Origin: Bacillota bacterium
Lineage (GTDB): Bacteria; Bacillota; Clostridia; Lachnospirales; Lachnospiraceae
Length of the DNA: 64,000 nucleotides
Assembly (NCBI GenBank): GCA_023421075.1
Contig: JAEZUM010000054.1
Span: 46,590 to 110,589 of the forward strand
Direction: 5' to 3'
Shown one piece after another: positions 53,619-62,771 of the stretch (within the stretch, counting starts at the first letter, position 1; every line of letters begins with the position of its first letter). The position numbers were made by a program, and so were the translations under genes. The notes below the pieces were generated by a model that saw nothing but the letters and a program-made list of their open reading frames with translations, was not told where the DNA came from and did not search any database.

Positions 53619-55862
53619 ATGTTAAAACTGCTAAAATTCTTAAAGAAATCGGTTGTAGCAATTTTATTTGTTACGATTCTGCTGATATTACAGGCAAACT
53701 GTGATTTAGCACTACCTACTTATACCTCCGATATCATTAATACCGGAATTACCAATAGTGGTATTGAAGACACGGTACCTGAGGTTCTGCGTGCAACAGA
53801 GCTTGATAAGCTGTCCTTATTCCTGGAGGAGGCTGATAATTCACTTGTAAGAGACCATTACACCGAGTTAAACGAGAAGCAGCTCAGTGCTGAGGAATGG
53901 TCTGATTATCTGGACCGTTATCCGGCCCTCAAATCAGAGTCAATCTACCTCTGGGATGGAGAAGACGAAGAACAGCTGTCAGAGATTATGTCCATCCCAA
54001 TGATGATGGTTTTAACCTTTGAAGGTGACAGCGAAGCCTCACAGGAAATGAAGAAGCAATTCTTAGCGAACTTCCCAGCTGAAATGACACAGGGGAATCC
54101 CGACATCTTTCAATTACTCTCCCTGGTTCCACCGGAAGGTAAGACCGCGATGCTGTCCGGCATTACGGAGAAGCTGGAGGAAATGCCGGAGATGCTGCTC
54201 ACCGCCAGTGCAAGTGCTTTCATTAAGGGTGAGTATGAAACAATCGGAATCAATGTTGATCGGATGCAGATCAACTATATTATCTATGTCGGTCTCAGAA
54301 TGATCGCCTTAGCACTGGTTGCCATGCTTGCCTCTATTCTTGTAACCTTCTTCTCTGCAAGAATTGCTGCTAAATTAGGTAAGGACCTGCGAAGCAATGT
54401 CTTTCGGAAGGTACTGTCCTTCTCCAATCAGGAAATGGATCAGTTCTCAACCGCTTCCCTGATCACTCGCAGCACCAATGATATTCAACAGGTCCAGATG
54501 TTGATCGTATTCCTCATCCGAATTGTTATCTACTCTCCTATTCTTGCCTTCGGAGGAATCCTTAAGGTGATGAATACCAACAACTCCATGTCCTGGGTAC
54601 TTATTGTTGGTGTTGGTGCTATCTTTGTGTTGATTGGCGTACTTCTCGTTGTTGCCATGCCAAAGTTTAAAATGATGCAGAAGCTTGTAGATCGTATTAA
54701 TCTTGTTATGAGAGAAATTATTACCGGTCTTCCGGTTATTCGCGCTTTCAGTACTGTCTCCTATGAGGAGAAACGTTTTGATAAAGCAAATATTGACCTT
54801 ACCAAGAACTCTCTCTTTGTTAATCGTGCCATGACCTTCATGATGCCGATCTTGATGATGATCATGAATCTCGTATCCATATTAATCATCTGGGTGGGCG
54901 CAGATAAAATTGATGCAGGAACCATGCAGGTTGGTGATATGATTGCATTTATCCAATATACCATGCAGATAATAATGTCCTTCCTGATGCTGACGATGGT
55001 CTCCATTATGTTACCCCGAGCAACCGTCGCAGCTAAGCGTATCGCAGAGGTGCTAGAGACAGATATCTCCATCAAGGAATCTGACACTGACGAGCCGACC
55101 AAGGCCGGTATGAAGGGTGTTCTGGAATTCAAAAATGTACATTTCCGTTATCCCAATGCGGATGAAGATGTTCTCACTGACATCAGCTTTACCGCCAAGC
55201 CCGGAGAGACGACAGCGATTATCGGCAGTACCGGTAGTGGAAAGTCTACCTTAATTAATTTGATCCCGCGGTTCTATGATGCAACTCAAGGAACTATTTT
55301 AATCAACGGAACTGACATCACGAAGATGAAGCAGCACTCCCTTCGCGATAAGCTGGGCTATGTTCCTCAGAAGGGTGTTCTATTCACCGGAACAATCGCA
55401 TCCAATATAACCTTCGGCGTACCAAATGCCACAGAGGACGAGATCAGAAAGGCTGCCGAAATAGCTCAGGCAGTAGAGTTTATCGATGCAAAGCCTGAGG
55501 GCTATGAGTCCGCTATCTCAGAAGGCGGGACCAATGTATCCGGTGGACAGAAGCAACGACTCTCGATCGCCAGAGCCATCGCGAAAAAACCGGAGATTTA
55601 CATCTTTGATGACAGCTTCTCTGCCCTTGACTATAAGACCGATTCCACACTACGAAAAGCCTTGAAGGAAGAGTTATCTGACAGTACCGTATTGATCATT
55701 GCACAAAGAATCAGTACCATAATGAATGCAGAACAAATTATTGTATTGGACGACGGACACATCGTCGGAAAAGGAACCCATAGAGAGCTAATAAAGAACT
55801 GCGAAGTATATCAGCAGATTGCTTCATCTCAATTGTCAGAGGAGGAATTGAATTATGAGTAG
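53619..55862 (+). CDS. ABC exporter half-transporter with degenerate ATP site
   Basis: A 747-residue multidrug-type half-transporter. A first span (about 10-32) is followed by an unusual extracytoplasmic insert of about 150 residues (about 50-200, acidic), then the rest of the six-span domain (about 215-450) and the ATPase (about 495-735). Walker A is GSTGSGKST and the signature VSGGQKQR. Walker B reads YIFDDSFSALD, so the catalytic Glu is Asp, and the H-loop is AQR instead of AHR. This makes it the non-hydrolysing partner of the following gene, with which it overlaps by eight bases. Confidence 0.92.
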   Translation: MLKLLKFLKKSVVAILFVTILLILQANCDLALPTYTSDIINTGITNSGIEDTVPEVLRATELDKLSLFLEEADNSLVRDHYTELNEKQLSAEEWSDYLDRYPALKSESIYLWDGEDEEQLSEIMSIPMMMVLTFEGDSEASQEMKKQFLANFPAEMTQGNPDIFQLLSLVPPEGKTAMLSGITEKLEEMPEMLLTASASAFIKGEYETIGINVDRMQINYIIYVGLRMIALALVAMLASILVTFFSARIAAKLGKDLRSNVFRKVLSFSNQEMDQFSTASLITRSTNDIQQVQMLIVFLIRIVIYSPILAFGGILKVMNTNNSMSWVLIVGVGAIFVLIGVLLVVAMPKFKMMQKLVDRINLVMREIITGLPVIRAFSTVSYEEKRFDKANIDLTKNSLFVNRAMTFMMPILMMIMNLVSILIIWVGADKIDAGTMQVGDMIAFIQYTMQIIMSFLMLTMVSIMLPRATVAAKRIAEVLETDISIKESDTDEPTKAGMKGVLEFKNVHFRYPNADEDVLTDISFTAKPGETTAIIGSTGSGKSTLINLIPRFYDATQGTILINGTDITKMKQHSLRDKLGYVPQKGVLFTGTIASNITFGVPNATEDEIRKAAEIAQAVEFIDAKPEGYESAISEGGTNVSGGQKQRLSIARAIAKKPEIYIFDDSFSALDYKTDSTLRKALKEELSDSTVLIIAQRISTIMNAEQIIVLDDGHIVGKGTHRELIKNCEVYQQIASSQLSEEELNYE

Positions 55863-57732
55863 AGATGATAACAGACAAGAAACTCCCGTAAATTCTACTC
55901 CTACCCGTAGAAAAGCGGGTATGGGTCATATGGGCCCTCCCGGTATGATGCCCGGTGAAAAGGCTAAGGACTTTAAGGGAACAATGAAGAAGCTGTCCGG
56001 CAGTCTGGCCCGATATCGCTTTGGTTTTCTTCTTATGCTGCTCTTCGCGATCGGCAGTACCGTATTCGCGATTATCGGACCGACCATCATGGGTGATGCT
56101 ACTACCGAAATATTCAATGGCTTAGTTAGTAAGATCCAGGGCGGTGCTGGGATTGACTTTGATGCTTTATCAAAAATATTGCTGACTCTGGTTATTTTAT
56201 ATGGTGTAAGCGCACTCCTATCCTTTGTACAGGGCTGGATCATGACCGGTATCAGCCAGAAGGTAGCATATAAGTTCCGCAAGGATATCTCCGAGAAGGT
56301 TCATCGTATGCCGATGAATTATTTTGACACTACCTCACATGGGGAGATCCTGTCCAGAGTTACTAACGATGTTGATACCTTAAGTAACAGCTTAAATCAG
56401 AGCTTGGGACAATTAATTACCTCAGTCATTACCATAATCGGTGTGCTGATTATGATGCTTCGTATCAGTGTTTCAATGACACTGCTGGCATTACTCATTT
56501 TACCGATCTCCGGTATCGTTGTAAGCCGTGTCATAAAGAAATCGCAGAAATACTTCAAACAGCAGCAGGAATATCTAGGTCATGTTAATGGTCAGGTCGA
56601 AGAGACCTACGGTGGCCACAATATCGTCAAGGTATTCAACAAAGAGCAAGACTCGATCCGCGAGTTTGACGAGAAGAATGAGAAATTGTATGAGTCTGCA
56701 TGGAAATCCCAGTTCCTGTCCGGTCTGATGATGCCAATAATGCAATTCATCGGTAATATTGGTTACGTCGGAGTTGCCATTCTCGGTGGATATCTTGCAA
56801 TCAATGGCAAGATTGAGGTAGGTCAGATCCAATCCTTCTTCCAATACATCCGCCAGTTTACTATGCCCATCAATCAGCTGATGCAGGTGGCAAATATGTT
56901 TCAATCCACCGCTGCGGCAGCAGAAAGAGTATTTGAGTTTTTAGCGGTTGAGGAAGAAGTACAGACCGTAGAAAATCCGGTTTCCATTGATGGTCTGAAC
57001 GGTCATGTAGAGTTTAAGAATGTTCATTTCGGTTATCATCCTGACAAAATTATTATCAATGATTTCAGTACCAAGGTGTATAAGGGTCAGAAGATCGCTA
57101 TTGTAGGACCTACCGGAGCCGGTAAGACTACCATGGTTAAGCTGTTAATGCGCTTCTACGATATCAACAGCGGGGAGATCCTGATTGACGGTCATAACAT
57201 CCAGGACTTTAATCGCAGTGATCTTCGTAAGATGTTTGGTATGGTGCTTCAGGATACCTGGTTATTCAATGGAACCATTATGGAGAATATCCGCTATAGT
57301 AAGCTCGATGCCACGGATGAAGAAGTTATAAAGGCAGCGAAAGCAGCTCATGTACACCACTTCATCTCCACCCTGCCCGATGGTTACCAGATGGTTCTGA
57401 ATGAGGAAGCTAGCAATGTATCCCAGGGTCAGAAGCAATTACTGACTATAGCCCGTGCTATTCTGGCTGATCCCAAGATACTTATTCTCGATGAAGCAAC
57501 CAGCTCCGTCGATACCAGAACAGAGATTATGATACAGAAGGCTATGGATAGCTTGATGAAGGGAAGAACCAGCTTCATCATCGCCCATCGCTTATCTACG
57601 ATTCGCGATGCTGACTTAATTCTCGTAATGAACGAGGGGGATATCGTAGAGCAGGGTACGCATACAGAGCTTCTTGCTAAGGGAGGTTTCTATGCTAACC
57701 TTTATAATTCACAATTCGAGAGAACAGCGTAA
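55855..57732 (+). CDS. ABC exporter half-transporter, catalytic partner
   Basis: A 625-residue partner with a Gly/Met/Pro-rich N-terminal tail (about 20-35), six spans (about 50-355) and an ATPase (about 380-620). Walker A is GPTGAGKTT, Walker B LILDEATSSVD with the catalytic Glu, and H-loop FIIAHRLST, all standard. The signature is SQGQKQ rather than SGGQ. Together with the upstream gene it matches heterodimeric exporters (LmrCD/TM287-288/YheIH type) with one consensus and one degenerate site. Controlled by the MarR protein; probably a drug or peptide exporter. Confidence 0.93.
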   Translation: MSRDDNRQETPVNSTPTRRKAGMGHMGPPGMMPGEKAKDFKGTMKKLSGSLARYRFGFLLMLLFAIGSTVFAIIGPTIMGDATTEIFNGLVSKIQGGAGIDFDALSKILLTLVILYGVSALLSFVQGWIMTGISQKVAYKFRKDISEKVHRMPMNYFDTTSHGEILSRVTNDVDTLSNSLNQSLGQLITSVITIIGVLIMMLRISVSMTLLALLILPISGIVVSRVIKKSQKYFKQQQEYLGHVNGQVEETYGGHNIVKVFNKEQDSIREFDEKNEKLYESAWKSQFLSGLMMPIMQFIGNIGYVGVAILGGYLAINGKIEVGQIQSFFQYIRQFTMPINQLMQVANMFQSTAAAAERVFEFLAVEEEVQTVENPVSIDGLNGHVEFKNVHFGYHPDKIIINDFSTKVYKGQKIAIVGPTGAGKTTMVKLLMRFYDINSGEILIDGHNIQDFNRSDLRKMFGMVLQDTWLFNGTIMENIRYSKLDATDEEVIKAAKAAHVHHFISTLPDGYQMVLNEEASNVSQGQKQLLTIARAILADPKILILDEATSSVDTRTEIMIQKAMDSLMKGRTSFIIAHRLSTIRDADLILVMNEGDIVEQGTHTELLAKGGFYANLYNSQFERTA

Positions 57733-57738
57733 TTTATT

Positions 57739-57748
57739 ACCGTCCCCA
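57739..57748. repeat. Isolated GGGACGGT-type repeat core
   Basis: ACCGTCCCCA is the reverse complement of TGGGGACGGT, the core of the second unit of the tandem repeat at 41757-41824. It lies between the ABC operon stop and its terminator. Confidence 0.5.
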
Positions 57749-57778
57749 TCACTATTTAGAATACATCCATACACAAGA

Positions 57779-57803
57779 GGGTTGTTGCGATATGCAACAA
57801 CCC
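57779..57803 (+). terminator. Terminator of the ABC exporter operon
   Basis: GGGTTGTTGC and GCAACAACCC with a five-base loop, followed by TTTACTTTT. Confidence 0.9.
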
Positions 57804-57885
57804 TTTACTTTTGGGATAATCCGGTTATAATTACCATTATATACATATCAAAATATTTTAAAATGAGGGGAGCAAACAGATTATT

Positions 57886-58149
57886 ATGAGTAAGAATAAG
57901 AATCCATTAGGTATTGACCTTTCACCGGAATTAAAGAAACAGCTTCTGGAGGAGATCGTATATTATTTTGAGACCGAGCGCGAGGAGAAGCTGGGGATCA
58001 TCGCTTCAGAACAGATTTTGGATTTCTTCATGGATAATTTAGGCCGCTTTATCTATAACAAAGCCTTGGACGATGCAAAGTTTTGGTATGGTCAGCGCAT
58101 GGAGGACGTAGAAGCAGATTTTTATACGATGTACAAGCCAGAACGTTAA
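57886..58149 (+). CDS. DUF2164-family small protein
   Basis: An 87-residue acidic, helical protein. The block EEIVYYFETEREEKLGIIASEQILDFFMDNLGRFIYNKAL and the ending DVEADFYTMYKP match DUF2164, a family of unknown function found across Firmicutes and Proteobacteria. Reads alone after the ABC terminator and ends before a bidirectional terminator. Confidence 0.85.
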   Translation: MSKNKNPLGIDLSPELKKQLLEEIVYYFETEREEKLGIIASEQILDFFMDNLGRFIYNKALDDAKFWYGQRMEDVEADFYTMYKPER

Positions 58150-58212
58150 CGCGGTTGGCGCAACCCATCATAGCCTAGATATCTTTCGAAAAAATTCTTA
58201 ATGATTACATAG

Positions 58213-58268
58213 AAAAGCCTTCTTTGAAAATGCCGTGTATGAAGCACCCGTTTTCAATGAAGGCTTTC
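58213..58268. terminator. Bidirectional terminator between DUF2164 and the surface-protein gene
   Basis: AAAAGCCTTCTTTGAAAA (58213-58230) pairs with TTTTCAATGAAGGCTTTC (58251-58268), with one mismatch. A- and T-rich flanks on both sides suit convergent genes. Confidence 0.85.
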
Positions 58269-58333
58269 TTAATTATAAGTCAATCATTTAGTAATCTAGG
58301 CTCCATCAGAGAATGTTGCCTTAATAATATAAT

Positions 58334-60232
58334 CTATTTCACTACAATCACCGGAACAGTCACTGCGGTTGCAAATACCGGTGATGGATTACCGGCAGCA
58401 TCCGTCAATAAGGAACCGGCTGATACAGTAAGAGATACGGTAGTACCTCCGAAATACTTCAAAACCTGTGTATCTGCATCACCTATATTCACTAAAAGTG
58501 TATTTTCGTTACTGACTGTTCCGCTTGATCCATTCGTGGAGGAATTAGTCAATTGATAAGTCCTGCCTAGGGAGGCATCATATAAAGTGATCTTAGTAAC
58601 ATCGACCAAATCACCGACTTTTCCTGCTCCTGTCGTAATAAGATAGAGCTTTTTGTTTACAGAATCATAGATACCCGAGGTAATTGCAGTAATTGTCGGA
58701 GCAATATAGTCAACTGTGAGTGTCGGATTCGCCACCTGACTTGTCACATAATAATTATAAGCATTATATAGTCGTACGGTTACAACTCCACTGTAAGGCA
58801 CCGCTATCTGCAGCTCTGCATTGGTTGGGGTTGCATCCGCTGTTGTGAAAGTAACTGTGTTATCAGAAGGTCCGATGTAAGAATCTGTTGCAACCAATTT
58901 AGATCCTACATATAATTCCGCTCTGCCTCCGACTGCCTGCCCTACTGTGATATTCGCCGATGCTGTCATATAGAGCGTAGAGCTGTTTAACGTATTAGTC
59001 CGGATGTAGGTCCCAATTGGAGCTACGGTCACATTAGTCGGTAAGTCAAGTCCTGTAAAGGTAGATGTAACCGGAATGGTCTGCATTGTTGTAAAACCGG
59101 TGGATAGATTACCTGCTTTATCTTTCAATAAGGAACCGGGCGAAACCAGAAGCTGAAGTGTCGTCGTTCCAAAACCAGTCAAACCGGTTTTATCTGTAGA
59201 GCCAATATTAATTAACAGAGTATTTGCATTGATTACCGCTCCGTTTGAACCACCACTGGAAGTGTTCGTTAATTGATACGTTCTTCCGTTGGCATAATCG
59301 TAAAACGATATCTTGGTAACATCGACGATATCACCGATTGCACCGGCACCATTCACGTTTATGGTAAGCTGATTTCCTCCCGGATTATAGATTGCCGAGG
59401 CGATGCCGGTAATTGTCGGTGATAGATAATCCACCAGAAGAGTTGGATTTTTCACAGAGCTAACAACCGATTTATTCGTGGAATTATATAGTTTTACAGT
59501 AACAAGACCACCTGTGGGAATAGCAGACTGTAGCTCTGCATTCGTCGGAGAATTATCTGAGGTGGTAAAGGTAACCTCAGTATCCGTTGATGCAATGGAG
59601 GTATCCGTAGCAACCAATTTGGAGCCCACGTATAATTCCGCTCGACCTCCAACCGCCTGGCCGGCAGTTATTTTCGCCGATGCGGTCAGGAAAAGAGTGG
59701 AATTATTTAAGGTATTGGCTACCACTGCTGCTCCTACCGGTATCAGAGTAACACTCGTCGGTTGATTCAGCCCAGGTACAGTAACGATTATCTCATCATC
59801 GTCAATGTCAACTCTTTCACCAAGTAAATATGCAATATACTTGATTAATACGGTCATTTTTTTACTGTTCTTTGCAGTAAATATACCAGATTCGGTATCC
59901 ACCACACCATTTACGGTAACTGTTTCATTTTTAAAGTTGATCACGATTGTAGTGGTGTCCTTCACGATTGTAAGTACTGCTGTTCGTTGATCGAATGACA
60001 CCTTGGCATCCATCCCTTTTACTACCGGATTAGTTGGTAATTTAAACTTTCCGTAGGTAATAACAGGAGATTCTTTGATCTTAAATTTATGATGCTTATC
60101 TTTCATTTTCTGATAACCGGTATGCGTATAATTATGGTGATTTTCTGCATCTCTCTTTTTTGCAAATGCAGTTTCAGTTGAAGTAATTAAAAGTGTTGCT
60201 AAAATAAGAAGACATATCACTTTTTTCATCAT
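58334..60232 (-). CDS. Secreted repeat protein with stalk-like N-terminal domain
   Basis: A 632-residue protein with a signal peptide (MMKKVICLLILATLLITSTETAFA). Residues about 55-160 resemble the copper-amine-oxidase-like stalk domain of clostridial surface proteins (VTVNGVVDTESGIFTAKNSK, MTVLIKYIAYLLG). Two tandem repeats of about 215 residues follow, each with QAVGGRAELYVGSKLVATD and a GRTYQLTN block, and Ser/Thr/Asn-rich beta structure. No LPXTG motif or SLH domain is visible. Likely a secreted or wall-associated structural or adhesive protein. Monocistronic. Confidence 0.85.
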   Translation of the reverse strand: MMKKVICLLILATLLITSTETAFAKKRDAENHHNYTHTGYQKMKDKHHKFKIKESPVITYGKFKLPTNPVVKGMDAKVSFDQRTAVLTIVKDTTTIVINFKNETVTVNGVVDTESGIFTAKNSKKMTVLIKYIAYLLGERVDIDDDEIIVTVPGLNQPTSVTLIPVGAAVVANTLNNSTLFLTASAKITAGQAVGGRAELYVGSKLVATDTSIASTDTEVTFTTSDNSPTNAELQSAIPTGGLVTVKLYNSTNKSVVSSVKNPTLLVDYLSPTITGIASAIYNPGGNQLTINVNGAGAIGDIVDVTKISFYDYANGRTYQLTNTSSGGSNGAVINANTLLINIGSTDKTGLTGFGTTTLQLLVSPGSLLKDKAGNLSTGFTTMQTIPVTSTFTGLDLPTNVTVAPIGTYIRTNTLNSSTLYMTASANITVGQAVGGRAELYVGSKLVATDSYIGPSDNTVTFTTADATPTNAELQIAVPYSGVVTVRLYNAYNYYVTSQVANPTLTVDYIAPTITAITSGIYDSVNKKLYLITTGAGKVGDLVDVTKITLYDASLGRTYQLTNSSTNGSSGTVSNENTLLVNIGDADTQVLKYFGGTTVSLTVSAGSLLTDAAGNPSPVFATAVTVPVIVVK

Positions 60233-60279
60233 TTTATTTCTCCCTTCTATTCATTCTTATTGCATGTTGTTGCAGAAGC

Positions 60280-60294
60280 AATCTGCTTCTCGTG
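60280..60294 (-). repeat. 15-base match to the 51 kb element in the surface-protein leader
   Basis: Minus-strand CACGAGAAGCAGATT is identical to 51156-51170. Here it forms part of a hairpin AGAAGCAGATTGCTTCT, about 50 bases upstream of the gene start, and is also preceded by GTTATA. Confidence 0.5.
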
Positions 60295-60402
60295 TATATA
60301 TAACATTCGTAAGGTATATGGAAATTTCTGGGGTGCTTCAATAAATTATTCTGCTGTATCTGATGTATAACCTTTTGACGATCTAAAAAGGTATATGGTT
60401 CC

Positions 60403-60447
60403 AAAAAAGAGTATTCTATCCTAACGGTTCGTTAGAACAAAATACTC
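60403..60447 (-). terminator. Terminator of the ABC-F gene
   Basis: GAGTATTCTATCCTAAC (60409-60425) pairs with GTTAGAACAAAATACTC (60431-60447) with few mismatches; TTTTTTGG follows on the minus strand. Confidence 0.8.
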
Positions 60448-60476
60448 CTTATCTTTATATCATATTATATTTATCT

Positions 60477-62306
60477 CTACTTATCCAACCTAGCGGCTTC
60501 AATCTGCTCTGCCAGATCATTCAGATACACCCAGCGTTCCATCTTCTCTTCCAGTGTCTTTTCAAGCTCCTCCTTCAATTTCATCAACTCGTGCAGCTTG
60601 GAGTAATTGGTAGCTGCTTCAGCCATTGCCTGTTCGGTCTCGTCGATTCTCTCTTCGAGCTTAGCAATCTGTTCATCGATGGTGTCGTATTCCTTTTGTT
60701 CCTGATAGGTGAATTTCGGTTTGTTGCTTTTCTGCTTCCAGGTAGCGATATTGGCCGCTTTCTGCTCCTCTGCAGCATGATCTGTTTTATCACCCATACC
60801 CGAAATTCCAGAAGTGCCTCCTCGCTGCTCTCTCGCTTCCTTGTAATCAGTAAAGTTACCTTCATACTGACGTATGACTCCATCTTCAAAGGAAAAGATG
60901 CGAGAAGCGATTTTATCCAGGAAATATCGGTCATGGGATACCGTAACTACAATACCCGGATAAGATTCCAGATAATCCTCCAGTATTGTCAGAGTCTGGA
61001 TATCCAGATCATTCGTCGGCTCGTCCAACACCAGAACATTAGGCGCTTCCATCAAGACCTTGAGCATATATAGCCTTCTTTTCTCTCCACCGGAAAGCTT
61101 TGCAATCTGAGTGTATTGCATGGAACCGAGAAATAAGAAACGTTCGCACATCTGAGAAGCCGTTGCCGTCCCCTCAGAGGTCTGAATGTATTCCGCAGTA
61201 TCTCGGATATAATCAATTACTTTCAGACTTTCATCCATATACTCATTCTCCTGGGAGAAATATCCCAGCTTAATGGTGGTTCCGGTATCTACGTCCCCGG
61301 TGTCGGGAGATATCATTCCGGTTAAAATATTCAGCAAAGTTGATTTTCCACAGCCGTTTGGTCCGATGATCCCAATTCGGTCCCCGGGTAACAGGATATA
61401 GGTAAAGTCGCGAATCAGCTTTCTATCTCCAAAGGCTTTACTAATTGCGTTCAGTTCAATGGTCTTCTTCCCAAGTCTTGCAGACAGAGCATTAATCTCA
61501 ACCTTTCCGTCTACCTCAATCGCTTTGCGATCTCTTAGCTCCTCGAAGCGCTGAATATGTGCCTTCTGCTTGGTAGATCTGGCTCTGGCACCACGCTGCA
61601 TCCACTCTAACTCGATACGGAATAAGCTCTTTGCCTTACGCTCCGTTGCCTGTTGCATCTCTTCTCGCTCAGCACGAAGCTCCAAAAACTTCGAATAATT
61701 AGCCTGATAGGAGTAGATATTGCCTTTATCTAATTCAATGATTTTATTTGTAACCTTATCCAAAAAATAACGGTCATGGGTGACCATAATAAAGGAACCC
61801 TTATATTTGATAAGGTATTCCTCCAGCCACTCTGCCATCTCGTTATCCAAATGGTTGGTAGGCTCGTCCAGCACCAGGATCTCCGCCGGTGTCAGAAGCG
61901 TTCGAACTAAGGCAACCCTTTTCTTCTGCCCTCCGGATAATACCTCCGGTGAAATGGATGGATCGACAATGCCAAGCTTAAGTAACATGGCATTTGCTTC
62001 TCCCTCCAGATTGCGGTATTCCTCTTCTGCTTTCTGGTTCAGTACCACATTCTGCAGAATGGACAGCTTATTGTCGAATTGAGGCGTCTGCGACAGGTAT
62101 CCGATTCGAACCTTCTTCCCCTTAGTTACTGTTCCGCTGTCCGGTTCCTCTAAGCCTGCAATTATCTTAAGAAGGGTAGACTTCCCGGTACCGTTAATTC
62201 CAATCACACCAATCTTCTCACCCTCGTTGATTCCTAAGGAGACCTGATCAAACAGCATACGCTCCGTAAAGCTCTTGCTCATATTCTCTATTGTTAATAA
62301 ATTCAT
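60477..62306 (-). CDS. ABC-F family ATPase (Uup-like)
   Basis: A 609-residue soluble protein with two ABC domains in tandem and no membrane span. The first has GINGTGKST, LSGGQKKR and LVLDEPTNHLD; the second GPNGCGKST, LSGGEKRR and LVLDEPTNDLD. The domain linker contains ARSTKQKAHIQRFEEL. A coiled coil covers about residues 525-605. This is the Uup subtype of ABC-F proteins, which act on ribosomes or DNA repair. It is not obviously an antibiotic-resistance ABC-F, since the usual extended interdomain arm is not present. No leader peptide was recognised. Confidence 0.92.
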   Translation of the reverse strand: MNLLTIENMSKSFTERMLFDQVSLGINEGEKIGVIGINGTGKSTLLKIIAGLEEPDSGTVTKGKKVRIGYLSQTPQFDNKLSILQNVVLNQKAEEEYRNLEGEANAMLLKLGIVDPSISPEVLSGGQKKRVALVRTLLTPAEILVLDEPTNHLDNEMAEWLEEYLIKYKGSFIMVTHDRYFLDKVTNKIIELDKGNIYSYQANYSKFLELRAEREEMQQATERKAKSLFRIELEWMQRGARARSTKQKAHIQRFEELRDRKAIEVDGKVEINALSARLGKKTIELNAISKAFGDRKLIRDFTYILLPGDRIGIIGPNGCGKSTLLNILTGMISPDTGDVDTGTTIKLGYFSQENEYMDESLKVIDYIRDTAEYIQTSEGTATASQMCERFLFLGSMQYTQIAKLSGGEKRRLYMLKVLMEAPNVLVLDEPTNDLDIQTLTILEDYLESYPGIVVTVSHDRYFLDKIASRIFSFEDGVIRQYEGNFTDYKEAREQRGGTSGISGMGDKTDHAAEEQKAANIATWKQKSNKPKFTYQEQKEYDTIDEQIAKLEERIDETEQAMAEAATNYSKLHELMKLKEELEKTLEEKMERWVYLNDLAEQIEAARLDK

Positions 62307-62553
62307 ATAGAATAACCTTACTTTCCTGTTGTGTTAGTTTGACAATGCATATCCGAACAAGATATATCCACTGCATATCATCTCAAATGCTCGAAAAACG
62401 TTAGTTCCTTCATTGTCCGTAATGCATGAATATCGTATCACAGGATAATTATAAAGTCCAGTCAAAATGCGTCGCATCAAAACGGTGTGGAAGTTATTTA
62501 AGGAACTATAGTGTAATGTTTTTGGGAAGGCTTTCGCAAGTAAATCTCCTCAA
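62307..62553. other. Intergenic region upstream of the ABC-F gene
   Basis: About 250 bases without an ORF. A minus-strand TTGACT (near 62457-62462) and TATAAT (near 62446) are present but not correctly spaced to each other. No attenuator or leader peptide recognised. Confidence 0.4.
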
Positions 62554-62706
62554 AGAAAGAGGGATACACTCCCTATAATACACTGTTTGCCGAACAGATT
62601 TCTGTTTTGTATGCTAATGAAAGCGAACATTTATGTTCGATTTAAAGCATACAAAGCAGGAAAATGTACGGCAACCTGTGTGTGAAGGGAGTGTATTCCT
62701 CTTCCT
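62554..62706. repeat. Multi-stem intergenic element, copy B
   Basis: The outer stem pairs 62554-62574 with 62686-62706, with two imperfect positions. The 111-base core starts ATAATACACTGTTTG and ends GGCAACCTGTGTGTGA as in copy A. Inside, TTGCCG/CGGCAA (62587-62592 with 62670-62675), TTTGTATGCT/AGCATACAAA (62606-62615 with 62646-62655) and CGAACA/TGTTCG (62624-62629 with 62634-62639) form perfect stems. Between purA and the ABC-F gene, both on the minus strand. Confidence 0.8.
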
Positions 62707-62771
62707 ATATGAAGAAATCGAATCTGCGAAAGCCTGATTCCATTCTTTATTCTATAGCTCCTATAATACTC

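Noticed and set aside
57674..57889. 71-residue ORF overlapping the ABC exporter end
   Set aside because: Runs through the exporter's stop and terminator in another frame, with no ribosome site.
60477..62306. Antibiotic-resistance ABC-F (Msr/Vga type)
   Set aside because: The linker and C-terminal coiled coil follow the Uup subtype and no leader peptide or attenuator was found.
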